Source: Cydia pomonella
Lineage: Eukaryota; Arthropoda; Insecta; Lepidoptera; Tortricidae
Direction: 5' to 3'
NCBI RefSeq assembly: GCF_033807575.1
Contig: NC_084705.1
Coordinates: 15,370,019 to 15,434,018, forward strand
DNA length: 64,000 nt
Below the pieces are notes generated by a model that was not told the DNA's origin, did not search any database, and worked only from the letters and a program-made list of their open reading frames with translations. Below are positions 41,201 to 52,500 of this stretch, piece by piece (position 1 is the stretch's first letter; each line of letters opens with the position of its first letter). A program made the position numbers and the translations under genes.

Positions 41201-41587
41201 TAACTTACCAACCAAGCACCTTTTCTTAAATATGTATGGAATAAATACCGTTATTATGATGTAACATCACTATGTTACATCACAATAACGGTATTTATTT
41301 TCTGCCACTGGCAGAAAAAGTTATATTATGGTATTTAATACAATTTACTAGTATAACGATACGTTTACGATGATAACATCAAACGTGTCTAAACTTATTT
41401 ATTATATTTTACGCAGTGGTACGTAAATAAGGTTGTTCTTGAAACAGTATAAAGAAAACTTACAGCGTTGTGTTTGAACACCAGAATCTTCCGACTGCGC
41501 CTGAGCTCCTGCCAGAGCTCCTGCCAACAATACTACTATTCCCCAGCGCATGATCCCGATGTTCGCTCTATCCCACAAGAACTTCAT
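29022..41587 (-). CDS. TIL-A: secreted six-domain TIL (trypsin-inhibitor-like) protein
   Basis: Exons in transcript order: 41464-41587, 39594-39788, 33023-33223, 32117-32296, 31056-31244, 30277-30456, 29022-29212. Total 1,260 bases, 419 residues plus stop. Exon 1 encodes a signal peptide (hydrophobic IVVLLAGALAGAQA). The other six each encode one TIL domain of about 60 residues with 10-11 cysteines, and every junction is phase 1, so domains are exchangeable. TIL domains are small disulfide-rich inhibitors of serine proteases, or of metalloproteases in insect IMPI. The protein is probably secreted; targets are unknown. Database annotations often call such genes zonadhesin-like. It is a tandem paralogue of TIL-B. 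Confidence 0.88.
29374..29776. repeat. gggttccgta dispersed repeat, copy 3
   Basis: Begins tagggttccgtacctcgaaa and ends cgagttcgactcgcacttga. Contains (tctg)n. In the intron between TIL-A domains 5 and 6. Confidence 0.65.
30277..30456 (-). CDS. TIL-A domain 5
   Basis: 60 codons, phase 1/1. PPRCNDNETYSKCGTACPPT, then CTKQCVEDCFCNKGLVRSED. The loop C-T-K-Q-C aligns with the reactive site C-T-R-E-C of Ascaris trypsin inhibitor, predicting Lys at P1. Eleven cysteines. Confidence 0.9.
30711..30895 (+). repeat. retroelement 3' end-like repeat
   Basis: aacgaggaaatgccgccagc, atccttggtacaatgcctca and the tail ttattgtcaataaatag suggest the 3' end of a LINE; no coding part remains. Confidence 0.4.
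31056..31244 (-). CDS. TIL-A domain 4
   Basis: 63 codons, phase 1/1. KNVVCPLNEVVSECYNSCLM, then ACIETGCVCKEGYLRHDNGT, ten cysteines. Almost identical to TIL-B 50071-50259. Confidence 0.9.
31412..31570 (-). repeat. dispersed repeat (also at 38650-38800)
   Basis: Contains cccccatacagcaagtttca and gttaaagccgtttccgagat. The plus-strand copy at 38650-38800 reads atctcggaaacggctctgac. Confidence 0.5.
31745..32012 (+). mobile_element. tRNA-derived SINE (same family as 8361)
   Basis: gaccggtttggcctagtaga, gggttcaaatcctggtaagg and the tail tgtgggacttagtcaatttg are nearly identical to 8361-8646. In the intron between TIL-A domains 3 and 4, absent from the TIL-B counterpart intron. Confidence 0.75.
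32117..32296 (-). CDS. TIL-A domain 3
   Basis: 60 codons, phase 1/1. PPVCGINEHYETNRLKCELT, then GPCQPTSACFCDDGYVRNSD. Counterpart of TIL-B 52385-52573, which has three extra codons near its start. Confidence 0.87.
32833..32966. mobile_element. MITE with inverted ends
   Basis: ggcgtattcgaat/ttcgatctgttttc and gaaacagatagaatacgcc are inverted ends, about 134 bases in all. Confidence 0.55.
33023..33223 (-). CDS. TIL-A domain 2 (class c)
   Basis: 67 codons, phase 1/1. LPIKCKANEVYHPCSIICPP, then DCRGAPKCEPGCDC. Direct counterpart of TIL-B 53270-53470. Confidence 0.88.
33285..33662. repeat. dispersed lepidopteran repeat
   Basis: Includes gcaaacgagtagacggatca, cctgatggtaagcgattacc and gcgttgtaagtgcgttgccg, a well-known interspersed family. 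No open frame. Confidence 0.55.
34343..34981. repeat. tandem direct duplication of about 270 bases
   Basis: cttggagagactttacacct followed by ccaaatcttatta occurs at 34463-34496 and again at 34717-34750, with related flanks (tatgtattctg, aacagtc) in both. It ends in cttgaggcctacttgcagga taaaa, like a retroelement 3' end. Confidence 0.55.
34982..36660. other. TIL-A intron, nothing recognised
   Basis: AT-rich sequence without coding signal. Small palindromes at 35799-35826 (ttatgaatgaaatcattcataa) and 36206-36262 (repeats of taacgcata). Confidence 0.4.
36665..38500 (-). mobile_element. non-LTR retrotransposon fragment (RT domain)
   Basis: Reverse transcriptase on the minus strand, 36841-38388, interrupted only by TAA at 37930-37932. 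Motifs: KSMSGGKSPGHDGL, NNYRPISLATVMAKV, NQFGFRPGLSTES, YLDLSKAFD, CGVRQGGLSSPSLF and the catalytic YADDMVLL, then FKYLGHIVTTD. The frame stays open upstream to about 38460. An endonuclease domain is not seen, so the copy is 5'-truncated. Clade not determined. It lies in the intron between TIL-A domains 1 and 2, in gene orientation. Confidence 0.85.
38816..39090 (+). mobile_element. tRNA-like SINE, family copy 2
   Basis: cccgtctggtccagcttgtt (A-box-like), gggttcgaatctcgcccggt (B-box-like) and aaccgagcaaagctcggtcg at the end. Inverted relative to 14348-14600. Confidence 0.7.
39091..39593. other. TIL-A intron, nothing recognised
   Basis: AT-rich, no frame or repeat that I recognise. Confidence 0.4.
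39594..39788 (-). CDS. TIL-A domain 1 (class d)
   Basis: 65 codons, phase 1/1. Begins NNQCSDPNAERVECAQAAQC and has RPCISQICIKNECVC and CKKGFILSKKGGKC. Same class as 56811-57005 and 61989-62189. Confidence 0.88.
40440..40530. mobile_element. perfect 34-base inverted repeat (hairpin)
   Basis: Left arm 40440-40473 starts ctagacttaaatcgaccggg; right arm 40497-40530 is its exact reverse complement; spacer of 23 bases. The neighbouring motif ctagataactgt occurs on both sides (40399 and 40527), a possible duplication from insertion. Confidence 0.8.
41464..41587 (-). CDS. TIL-A exon 1: signal peptide
   Basis: ATG at 41587 with a second in-frame ATG at 41551. Both precede the hydrophobic core MRWGIVVLLAGALAGAQAQ; the downstream start gives the more typical signal peptide. 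Donor gtaagt at 41463, phase 1. Confidence 0.82.
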
Positions 41588-41911
41588 TAGTGTAGATTGC
41601 TTTCAGTGTTTCCTTTTATACAAAAAGTATGGTACATATGGTTTCATTGTTTTAAGTAGAATTACCATTTAATTAAAAATAAAAACGCTTTTAAAACACT
41701 CATTGCTGTTTACTTAAAAAGTGATGAATGTGTTTTTTGTGGAGACAAAAACACATTGTGCGCACCAGTTTGTAAGTAAACAGTGACATATACTCGTAAG
41801 CGTAGCGGTGCATGAATAACATTTACCTAATATATAATTTTTAACAAACTTTAAAAAGGAGGAGGTGCCGAGTTCGTCTGAGTAAGTATTTGTTTTATAC
41901 ATAGAATTGAA

Positions 41912-42003
41912 TAGAATAGAATTTGTTTTATTCATAAACACACAAACAGTAATAGACATACATAAAAGAGAACATAGTGAGAGTAAAGTGTCACGAAAAC
42001 CTC
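41912..42003 (-). repeat. LINE 3' UTR-like repeat, copy 2
   Basis: Same family as 26990-27125: agaatttgttttattcataa to agtaaagtgtcacgaaaac. Located about 330 bases upstream of the TIL-A start. Confidence 0.45.
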
Positions 42004-42553
42004 TTGAAATGAAAAAGCGAAAAGTTTTTTGTTTGAAAGGGTAAGTGTTTTACTTAACAGTCAAAATATTAATGACAGAAGGTTCTTGCATTGCCTTCAG
42101 CAATCATAAGACGACTCGCGTTTTAGAAAATCGTTTCCTTAGAACATGACTGTGTAATACCATGGTATGCAACAAATAAATGGTTATTATCCAGAACATC
42201 TTAATTCACATATTATTATAAAGTGTAAGCTCACATCTATTAAATGTTGGTACCTACTGTGGTACCTTGTTTAGCTAAATATGTATGTGTGCGTTAGATG
42301 GGCTGTAGGGGCGTGCAATTTTAAAATGGGTAGCCTTACCAACTATGACGAGCCGATTTTTGAATTTCGAGCGCTCTATTACGTCACTCAAAATTCTGTT
42401 GAATACGATGAAATTGAAATTTAAAATACGAGGTATTGAATTGACCACTCGTACTCAATTCTATTTGAAAAATTTGAATACCTTGTAGTGTTCATAGATA
42501 GTATTCAAAAGAGCCATAGCTTCCTACTTACCTTCGCAGTGGTAGTGTAGAAA

Positions 42554-42815
42554 GTCATGGGGGTGGTCAACTGGTCATGGGTTGGACAAGGGGTGATCAT
42601 GGGATAGGCCAAGGGTTGGTCATGGGATTGTCCATAGGGTGGCCATAGGTTGACCTTGGGGTGGTCATGGGATTGGCCATTGGGTAGTCATGGGGTCGGT
42701 CCTGGGGTGGTCATGGGATCAGCGATGGGGTGGTTATGGAATTGGCCATGGGGTGGTCATGTGGTTATCCTGGGATTGGTCATGGGGGCTGCCATGGAAG
42801 TAGTCATAGGGACTA
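42554..42815. repeat. degenerate minisatellite
   Basis: About 15 imperfect copies of a 16-18 base unit like ggggtggtcatgggattgg. The long frame through it is a by-product of the repeat. It lies between TIL-A and the extra TIL exon at 43324. Confidence 0.8.
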
Positions 42816-43323
42816 CTGACTACTGCTTAGCGACCAGCAGTGCAAGTCCATTCTATACTACTGATAGTACGGTCTTGCGAGTGAAGTAAAAAATGCGTAT
42901 TTTTAAAGTTCATGCGAAAATAACCGTATAATAGCATATATATATATATAATCTGTGAAGCTATTTCGTTATCGTCCCATAGAAAATTTTAATTTCGCGC
43001 CTTTTTCTACTGACAAACTTGTTTGATCAGCTATAAATATACGATTACTTTCGACTGCTCGCTTTCGATATCCAGATCCAGCGCTCGAATTTCAAAAATT
43101 GGCCCCTTATTCTTCGGGAACGCATGCCTTTTTCAAAACAATGGAAGCAAACAATAAATAGCCTACCTGATGATAAGATGAGATCACAACACTATTGAAC
43201 ACCGAAGGTTGAATGTTAAATAAAATAAAAGCTTAAACATCAAAGATTAGATTAAATTAGATTTTTTAAGAGCCTAGGCGAACAGATATGTAGTTAATAG
43301 TTTTAATATATATTTTAAAAACT

Positions 43324-43493
43324 TCAGCAATCCGCAGTGCATTTGCCGTTCTTGTTACGGTAAGTACCCTTGGCGCAGAAGCATCCGTCCACACATTGTA
43401 AAGTGCACGTTGGCGGATCATTTATATTTTCACAGGTGATTGGGCAAGCCGATCCACACTGGTTGCGGACTTCGTATTTTGGGCAGGGAGATG
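43324..43493 (-). CDS. TIL terminal exon, probable alternative last exon of TIL-B
   Basis: Acceptor tag at 43494-43496, phase 1 entry, stop tga at 43324-43326. Reads SPCPKYEVRNQCGSACPITC, then CTLQCVDGCFCAKGTYRNKN and CTADC, a full TIL domain. It lies downstream of the TIL-B stop exon (46310) and upstream of the TIL-A start, so it could be spliced from exon 47350-47529 in place of 46310-46500. It could also be a remnant of another copy. The loop C-T-L-Q-C predicts Leu at P1. Confidence 0.75.
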
Positions 43494-43651
43494 CTATAAG
43501 AACACAACTTCATTAAAACAATCGTGTTAATAATAAAAGTGCATTTTAGGGTTCAGTTGTCAAATGTTCTACCTGTGTGCTGTTATAGTATTTTATGCAA
43601 CAGTTGTATAAGAAGGGTCAAAAAAGGCGAGTGGCGTGAGTTACAATGTGA

Positions 43652-44818
43652 GCCGGAGCCGAAGGCGTAGGCGAACATTGTAAAAGAATACGCCACGAGC
43701 ATTTTTTGACCTACTTATACAACGTTGCATACAATATTTTTCCTACGAGTCAACAAAAATAAATCTTAATTTAGGTAAACAAAGCAAAAGTATATAGCCA
43801 AGACGCGCGAGCATACCTTGTTACGCGCCCGGCCTGCCCCGGGCCGCGGCCGGCCGGTCGGCGACACCTTCTCGTAACTCATGAGGCCCTGGTACTTGCT
43901 ACTTGCTAAATTAAATTTTTGGACAGTTTTTTCTCAATTTTGGCCACCGTAGCCTACGGAGACTAACAAGCAACGCTAAGCGGTCTTCGTAGTCTATGCA
44001 ACCAAATGAATATTTTGTAAGTTGGCAGCAATGCACTTAGTTTAAAACTGTATTCGTTTTGGTTTTGTTAGGTTGGTAGCCATTAATCGCAGTAACGTTA
44101 TAGCGATTAAAAGCACAAGAGCTTTTATGAGGAATAGACAATATAGACTTTTCTTGAAACCTTTTATGTATGTTCTTATATTCGTGTTAATGAATGCATA
44201 AATGACATAACAGTAGAGGAGTAGGAAAATTACTTCAGGTTTCAAGAAAAGTCTATATTGTCTATTCCTCATAAAAGCTCTTGTGCTTTTAATCGCTATA
44301 ACGTTACTGCGATTAATGGCTACCAACCTAACAAAACCAAAACGAATACAGTTTTAAACTAAGTGCATTGCTGCCAACTTACAAAATATTCATTTGGTTG
44401 CATAGTAAAGATAATTACTTCATAAGTCAGAAACACGCATGTGACACCCGTAATATAGCAACACCCATAGACTACGAAGACCACTTAGCGTTGCTTGTTA
44501 GTCTCCGTAGGCTACGGTGGCCAAAATTGAGAAAAAACTGTCCAAAAATTTAATTTAGCAACTAGCAAGTACCAGGGCCTCATGAGTTACGACTGTTACG
44601 AGGTGTCGCTGACCGGCCGGCCGCGGCCCGGGGCGGGCCGGGCGCGTAACAAGGTATGCTCGCCCGTCTTGGCTATATTCTTTTGCTTTGTTTACCTAAA
44701 TTAAGATTTATTTTTGTTGACTCGTAGGAAAAATATTGTATACAACGTTGTATAAGTATGTCAAAAAATGCTCGTGGCGTATTCCTTTACAATGTTCGCC
44801 TACACCTTCGGCTCCGGC
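43652..44818. mobile_element. large foldback (hairpin) element
   Basis: Left arm about 43652-44161, right arm about 44238-44818, spacer about 76 bases. The arms are almost identical, including a GC-rich block (ccccgggccgcggccggccg). The right arm carries about 62 extra bases near 44404-44467. No transposase frame; the frames seen across it are palindrome artefacts. Confidence 0.85.
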
Positions 44819-45494
44819 CTTTTTAAGATTGTGTTTGTTAATAATCAAAACGTTTTTTTTTGGGTCTAATTTGATTTGCCTATCATTCTCCGAAACTTAG
44901 TAGTTTTGACGCTGCTGTTGAACACAGTACACAGATTCCTGAAATTGTAATCCATCCTGTAGTTGGGTAAAAATAATGCATTATCACGCACCATATTAAG
45001 TATAGTAAAGAGATAAAGTCTTACGTGGGCAATTTGAAGCGCTGCATACCCATGTGGACGCTGCTATGAATGTTATAAAAAATATCAATCTCATTATTTT
45101 TCCTTTCCTAAATAGACTTCCGCTTGTTTCTGAGCTTGTATGAAATTTAAAAAAATGTAATAGTAAAAAAATACCTCATTTTATTTACTGCGACGCTCAC
45201 GTTTCAAATATATTTCGTGCTCTATAAATGAGAGTAATGTTCTTTGTCACGTTTAATGTTAACATGTGTAAAATTTTTGTTTATGTTGGTTTCAAGATAG
45301 TTATTGCTCAACATCACGAATGTTAAGCTATAACTTTTGTTATCGGTAGTTACAACCCTTCGCCCTTATGTTTAGTCGATATAGGTCAAAATATCAAGCA
45401 GGTTAACTCCACATTACCTACCTACTTTTATTAGAATTGCCTATTTAAACCCACGTAATGAATAAGAATAAAATAATAACACAGCAATTTTTGA

Positions 45495-46309
45495 TGTTTA
45501 AGTAATTTATTAATTTGTTGAATTAAAATTTTATAATACGAACAATAATAATTTTATCGCATTGAAATCGTTATATTCCCACAAATATGTATGCATAAAT
45601 ATTTTTAAACCCCAACGCAAAAAGAGGGATGTTCTATGTTTGACGCCAATGTCTGTCTGTCTGTTTGCCTGTCTGTGAAATCGTAGCTCACCAACGGATG
45701 GACCGATTTCGATGCGGTTTTTTACGTGAAAGCGAGATTCTTTGCTGTTCCTAGCTATGTTTGATAGCAAGCGATCCAGCGGTTGGAAGAGTATTAGCTC
45801 TTTTTCAAAATGATGTAAGGCATTTTCGGCATTAAATGGATTTTTTAGGCATTTAATTTTTTCCTTTATGTATCATAAAGTGGTACATAACAATACAGCG
45901 TAGGGGGTTTTTAAATTAAATCGGTTTTGTGTTCTTAAAATAAATGTTTTTAACATAATAACCTAAATATACACAGGAAACGCATTGGCCAAATATATCC
46001 GGAAAATGACAAAAATAATAATTGACCACTCTGTTTACTAACAACGTCACATTAAACAGATCAACGACAACGGTAGATTTTTCTTGTTCAGGTTTAAAAA
46101 TGGTATTGACAATGATACAAACATGTGTAATATGGAGTTGCAAAAAAACGTAAAATTGCCAAATAAAGAAACTACCACACCGTTGGTCTAAAGACGTTGA
46201 CGCACCGTATAGGAAATGTAATTAATTATGTACAGAAAAATCAACGCATAACTGGGCACTGCGTATATGCTGCGTCAAGTACACCGGTGTGATCGATTCT
46301 TAAATAATT
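45495..46309 (-). other. TIL-B 3' UTR
   Basis: Homologous to the TIL-A 3' UTR; minus-strand AATAAA in the tttatt at about 45506-45511. A repeat with (tctg)n lies at 45610-45790. Confidence 0.5.
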
Positions 46310-46500
46310 CTAACATTGGTTGATAGGGACGCAGACTTTATTCTTTCTGAGATAGCCAGACTTGCATCGACATTGAGGCTTGCAGCACTTGATAGCGTTG
46401 GTGCAGTCAAACTTCGACCAAATATTCTCGCAGCCATCCGTTGGAGGACACGTCCGGGGGCATGGATCGAATGTTTCGTTACTGCCACAGACGCGGCGTG
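46310..46500 (-). CDS. TIL-B domain 15 and stop
   Basis: Phase 1 entry, stop tag at 46310-46312. RRVCGSNETFDPCPRTCPPT, then CCKPQCRCKSGYLRKNKVCV and PINQC. Counterpart of TIL-A 29022-29212. Confidence 0.89.
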
Positions 46501-49500
46501 CTGCAATTAGAAAATAGGGGGAAATAGACTTCAAGATTTCAAAAGGAGGTTCTCAATTCGGTTGTGTTGTTTTTTTTTTAATGTTTGTTACTTCATAACT
46601 CCGTCATTTCTGAACCGATTTTGAAATTATATATATACAGATTGGTCCCGTTTTTGTCAAAATTCAGTTCTGATGATGGGATCCATGAGGAATGGAGGGA
46701 ACTTTTCAAATGTGAAAGGCATACATGTAGTGATTTTTGTATTTTCATCAACAAATCAAGCATTTACATTTAAAAAATGACATTTGATGAAGTGGAACTG
46801 CTGATGATGATCAGAATGGAACTCTTCAACGTCGCATAGTTCCCGCTTGGAGATTTTCGTCTTCGTTTGTTAGGCAAATTAGGTTTTCAAGACACATTTT
46901 GTCAAGCTCGATATCTGATGGTAGAATCTATGAGGAATCGAGGAAACTTTTCAAATGTGAAAGGCATACATATAGTGATTTTTGTATTTTCTTTAACAAA
47001 TCAAGCATTTACATATAAAAAAGAGTGACATTTGATGAAGTGGAACTGCTGATGATGATCAGAATGGAATTCTTCAACGACGCTTAGTTTACGTTTAGAA
47101 ATTTGTCCTCTTCGCTGTGTTTGTTATGCAAATTAAATAGTTAAGACATTTTTTTTAATTTAATTGTATGAAATCCAAAATCAACACTAATCTTTCTTTT
47201 ACCGGTCTCCCTCATTGAAGTTGTTTTTTTTCTTAAAAATTATCACAAAATTAAAACAATTGAAGGGTACACGGAAAGAATATGAATTGTCTTGTCACTT
47301 TTTCGGAAAATGCGATTTTAATATTTTAAAATATAACTTCTTTACTTACGACAGTGTTTAGGATTGATGCAACTGCCGTCATCAGAACGCACGAGACCCT
47401 TGTTGCAGAAGCAATCCTCGACGCATTGATCAGTGCAGCCTGTGCAATTATCTCCTCTGTTCTGACAAGTCGGGGGACACGCGGTACCGCACTTTGAGTA
47501 GGTTTCATTGTCATCGCAGCGAGGTGGCGCTGTTGAAGATATATTCGTAATTATAGTATTATCAAATCAAAATTAGATTTTGCTAAACAGACGAAACTAA
47601 AGTCTATGTTTACTACCCACTCACTTGCTTTTGGTAACTGTGGTTACCAGCTGTCATCCTTATTTTATTATAATAATAGAAGTCACTGACAAATATAAAG
47701 CAAGTGAGTGGCTACCTGAAAGTTCACAAAATTGGTGAAAAATATGTTATTAATTTTGAGAAAGCCTATAACTAAGTCGAGACCAGTATTAGGCCTCGTT
47801 TCCACCAAAGCTGCGCGAGGATGCGTAGCGAGGGATGTGTTTGTCATGCACCAAAGGAACACTTTATTTACCTATCCTCGCTCAGCGCAGCTCTACTGGA
47901 AACAGCACAGCGGAGCGAGAGAAATGATAGCCCTAGTTAAAACACTTCACAAGTTACACGAGTCCAAACAAGACCTTCTGTAATGAGCGTCAACTTGGTT
48001 CCGAAGAAACATTGCCCGCCGGCCGAATTATCATTTGGAACTAAAGCAACTTAGTTCGACGCACATTACAGAAGGTCGTGTTTGGACTCGTGTAACTTGT
48101 GAAATGTTTTAATTAGGGCTATAATGTTGATGTCAACTTTTAGCTGATATCCTGTACTATCATTTAACAATAAAAACAATTTCGAAAAAAAAAGATAAAT
48201 TGTAAGAAAGAAGTACATTTTTTAAAACAATTATTATCAATGTTATCAATTCTCGAGTAATTGTGGGAAAATTTTCTGTAACATTTATGCTTGAAATTAA
48301 TGCCCATGAATTAGGGCATAGGGCAAGCTATTGAATGATTTCTATTTTTTAATGTGCGATAGGTAAATGGACCGATAATGGTACATTAGCCAAACGCAGT
48401 CGTGTTTGGCAGCATGAAACTTTGAAGGGGTGCAGTTTTATAATGGAGAAAAAACATAGGTATGGGGGGTGATTTTCGATAAAATTCATCGTACTATAGG
48501 TACGTGGTTAACGGCTCGATTATACGTGGACAAACACATTGTACCTATACGTAAAATCTAGCCAAGACTGGAGGCCTTTACCCGAGAAGGGGTTCTTGCT
48601 TCGTCGGAATATGCTTAGTGTTATATAAAAATTCAATTTTAAATTTAATTTATGTGAAAAATGACATTTTTAACTATTAATCATAATTATACCAATATAT
48701 TTTTCCAATTTTCGAATTATGTTGACATTGTAACTACTTGAAAAAAAAAAAAAAAGCTTTTTTATTTTTATATACATAATGTTAAGACGCACAAACTCTT
48801 CTCCTCCCTATTCTGGATTACGCTGACGTTGCTTATCTCGATCTCACTGAGGAGCAACTTAATAAGCTTGAGCGTATCCAAAATGTGTGCATACGGTTTA
48901 TATTTGGGTTACGCAAATATGACCATGTCTCTCACTTCCGTTCGCAGCTCAAGTGGCTCCCTATTCGCTTACGTCGTAACTCTCACGTTTTGTCCCTTCT
49001 GTATTCCATTCTTTTTAACCCCGCGACTCCCCGCTATCTCAAGAACCGTTTCAGCTACCTCCGTTCTGTTAGGTGCTCCCAGAACATGCTTCTTTCTGTA
49101 CCATCATCCTCTTCTAAATTTTATAATAATTTTTTCACGTTTCAAGCTATCCGACTATGGAATTCTCTGCCTATAGACTTAAGGCGCGCTCAATGTCCTA
49201 ATTCTTTCAAGAGACTCATTAAACTTCACTTTTTACCTGCTCCGTAATACTTTTATCTGCTTCCTTTTCCATACTTATGGCTGGCATTTATTATATATAT
49301 ATATAATATGTATTTTAATATATGTATGTATATATCTTTTTTATATTTGTATATGATAATTATATTGTTTAGTTTTGTGTTTATTCTGTGCTAGACTTCT
49401 TTTATTGCATCTGGAACACCTACTGACATAACATTTTTTTTTTTTTTAATTCCGCTACCTAAAGGTTGTCTGGAAGAGATCGCTTTTTAGCGATAAGACC

Positions 49501-52500
49501 GCCTGTTGTTTACCTCTTTTTTATGTGTTGTATTATTTGTACTGTTTCTGTATTGAGGTGTGCAATAAAGTATATTTGTATTGTATTGTATTGTTAAGCA
49601 TATAAACGCATTTCATTCATTCATTCAATAATTTACCTTGATGCCATATTTCAAGTTTCTAGGTCATCTGGAGGCGGGTTAGGTCTTTGATAGATTATTG
49701 ATATATAAGTCAGTCAGTCACAAAAATGCCGGTTTTTAAACGTTAATTTATCAACAACTGTTTAAGGTATGTTTATGAAATGTAACATTTTTCACAAGCT
49801 AAGGGGCTTGAATAAATGTGCCAAATTTCATGAGTGTAGGTTAAATAGGTTTCAAGTTGTAAAGGGGTCAAAAGAAGCTCGAAATGGTACACATGGTAGC
49901 TGCGCCGCCAGATCCTTTTTCTTTGAACTTGGCTGGACACGCTACCGCGTGACAAAATCATAACTCGCTCAAATTTTGATGATTTAAAATATATTTGTTT
50001 TCTTAAGAAGTGTTATGGCGTACGTTGTCAAAGTGACATTTTTTCTATAAAATAAACAACATATTCTTACAGCACTGGCTGATGGGAACACAAGTGCCAT
50101 TGTCGTGTCTCAGGTAACCTTCCTTGCAAACGCAGCCAGTCTCGATGCAGGCCGTGTGGCACATTCTACCGTCGCTCCTGAGTCTGGTCTTGCAGGTCAT
50201 GAGGCAGCTGTTGTAACATTCGGACACCACTTCATTCGGCGGGCATACTAAATTTTGAGCTGAAAAAAGGACATTGATTATAATATATCTGCTTTTAAGT
50301 ATTAATTCTACTTAAAAGCAGATTTACAGTGATTTATCGCGTCTTAGAACTACTAGCGAGGATATCTTAATGTTGTGGTAAAATGGAAACTATCATGGGC
50401 CCACCGTATCGAGTTTTGTATTATAGTGCAACGCCGCTATGAAGTCAATCCTGACAATTATGAATTGACCCTTATATTTACGAAGCTAAGACCTACCATT
50501 TAACCGATAGCGTTAGTGTCATATAGGGGAGAGTCGGCTATATCATACCGCTGGTAAAATTGTACCACCTCCAGTTTTCCCATTAAATAATCTAGTTTAT
50601 TTACAAGTAAGGCACTAAACAGTGATCTAATGGAATTAAGCTCAGAAATCTAATCACACATAGTCATGGCACACGACTACAAACGAACGAAAGAAAGAAG
50701 AAATATGGTTTTCATCGGACTTGATCTAACTTTTAATGTGTGTTTGTAATACCATAAATTGTGATCTTTATAAGTTAAAAATACGCAATTAAGTAGGTGT
50801 TAAAATTATCCAATTCTTATGCTTTTATTTTTATACTGATTATTTCAAAAATATAGCTAGTAACGGTAATAAATGAAGACGTAAGTGGATGAACGTGCTA
50901 TGATACAAAATCATAATTATGAGTAAATCGCAGTTATAGATTAATCAGCTGTAAAAATGTTTAACTGTGTGTTTAAATGTTTTTGTTAAAATGCAAGATA
51001 AACACTGATAGACAAATAAATAACTTTAAAAAAAACTAACTATTGTGGCGCAGTGATCCAAAGAGTGTCTTGGCCTCCAAAACGAGAGGACGCCGTCCCA
51101 ATCCTGTGCCACTTCCTGCCAGTTATCGGCTTTGAGTTGGCACAGATCCGCCTGTACACTGTCGCTCCAGCGGTATCTGGAGGCCTACCGCGAACCACTT
51201 TCGACGTGTTGCCTCTCTGTCGCACTTGTAAATTCGTACGTAAGTGTGATAGGGAGGTAACTCGTCGAACGTGGTTCGCGGTAGGCCCTCTGGGCCGACC
51301 CACTGGACGGCGACCAGTCGGTTGTCCCAAATAAGCTCTCTTAACACCCAAATAAATATAATTATGTATGTATGTATGTATGTATATACTTTATTGTACA
51401 TAGAAATAAAAACACGAAAAACACAGTTACAGAGTAAATTAAATACAACAAAGGCGAACTTATCCCTGTATGGGATCTCTTCCAGTTAACCTTTGAGGAA
51501 ATTATTATTTTAAAAGTGTACATATTACTATATCTTTTTATGAAAAAAGGTACATGACACCTTCATTCACGTTCAAAATTCACTCATAAAGTAAATCAAT
51601 TCAGTACCCCTAGTGTAAATAAATTCGATTTTGAAACGTAACGTACGCGTTTGCGTTTAGTCTCATTTTGTATTAGATTTAGAAAGAGCGCGCCAAGCGG
51701 GACGTTTTGGAAACTCAAAATCCTATACAAAATGAGACTTAACGCAAACGCGTTCGTCACGTTATGATGTCGATAAAATTTACACTAGGGGTACAGTGCA
51801 TGAAGGTGTCAATCGCCCAGGTATTATTTTAATCTCTTGTTTTCGCTTAGTTAAAAATCCGAAATTCCATTACTTCGAAACTTGTTTTCGAAATAGTCAT
51901 ATACATATTTCAAGTTCAATAACAAATACTGTTAACTGGAGAATAACCTCATCTCGCCTACTGACACTTTTTATTCTTATATTATGTGAAATTAAATACA
52001 CTGTACCACAGTAGCATATGAAGATGCTATGATTCAAATACAAACATAACACGTTCTTCCATGTCAATCTATGTTTAAGTAAAAACTGGTACGATGTATC
52101 CGACTCTCCCCTACATAAGGGTCAATTCATAACTATTAGGATTGATTTCTTAGCTGAGTTTCACTATATTGATCATACGTCAACTGTCAAATAAATGCCA
52201 GCCACATTTTGCTTAAGATTAGCACTTATTCCGATTTTTACTTTTACATAACATAACATTGTCATGTTTAATTGAAACACACACATTACCTGTGGCTAAG
52301 CACAGGTTTTGTGACGTTTTCTAATTCTTTAAAAAAGTGTCAAAATTGCAGTTTTGCCTTAAGTATTTGGATATCGATACTTACGGCATTTCTTCTTAGG
52401 AATGCACAATCCATTAGAGTTTCTGACGTAGCCATCATCGCAGAAGCAGGCGCTAGTTGGCTGACAGGGACCCATTATTGGTTCCAAGTGATAGTTCTTG

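Noticed and set aside
42650..42889. 79-codon Trp/Gly-rich frame
   Set aside because: Created by a minisatellite with units whose length keeps a frame open.
44042..44326. 94-codon frame on the minus strand
   Set aside because: It spans the centre of a foldback element and has no domain similarity.
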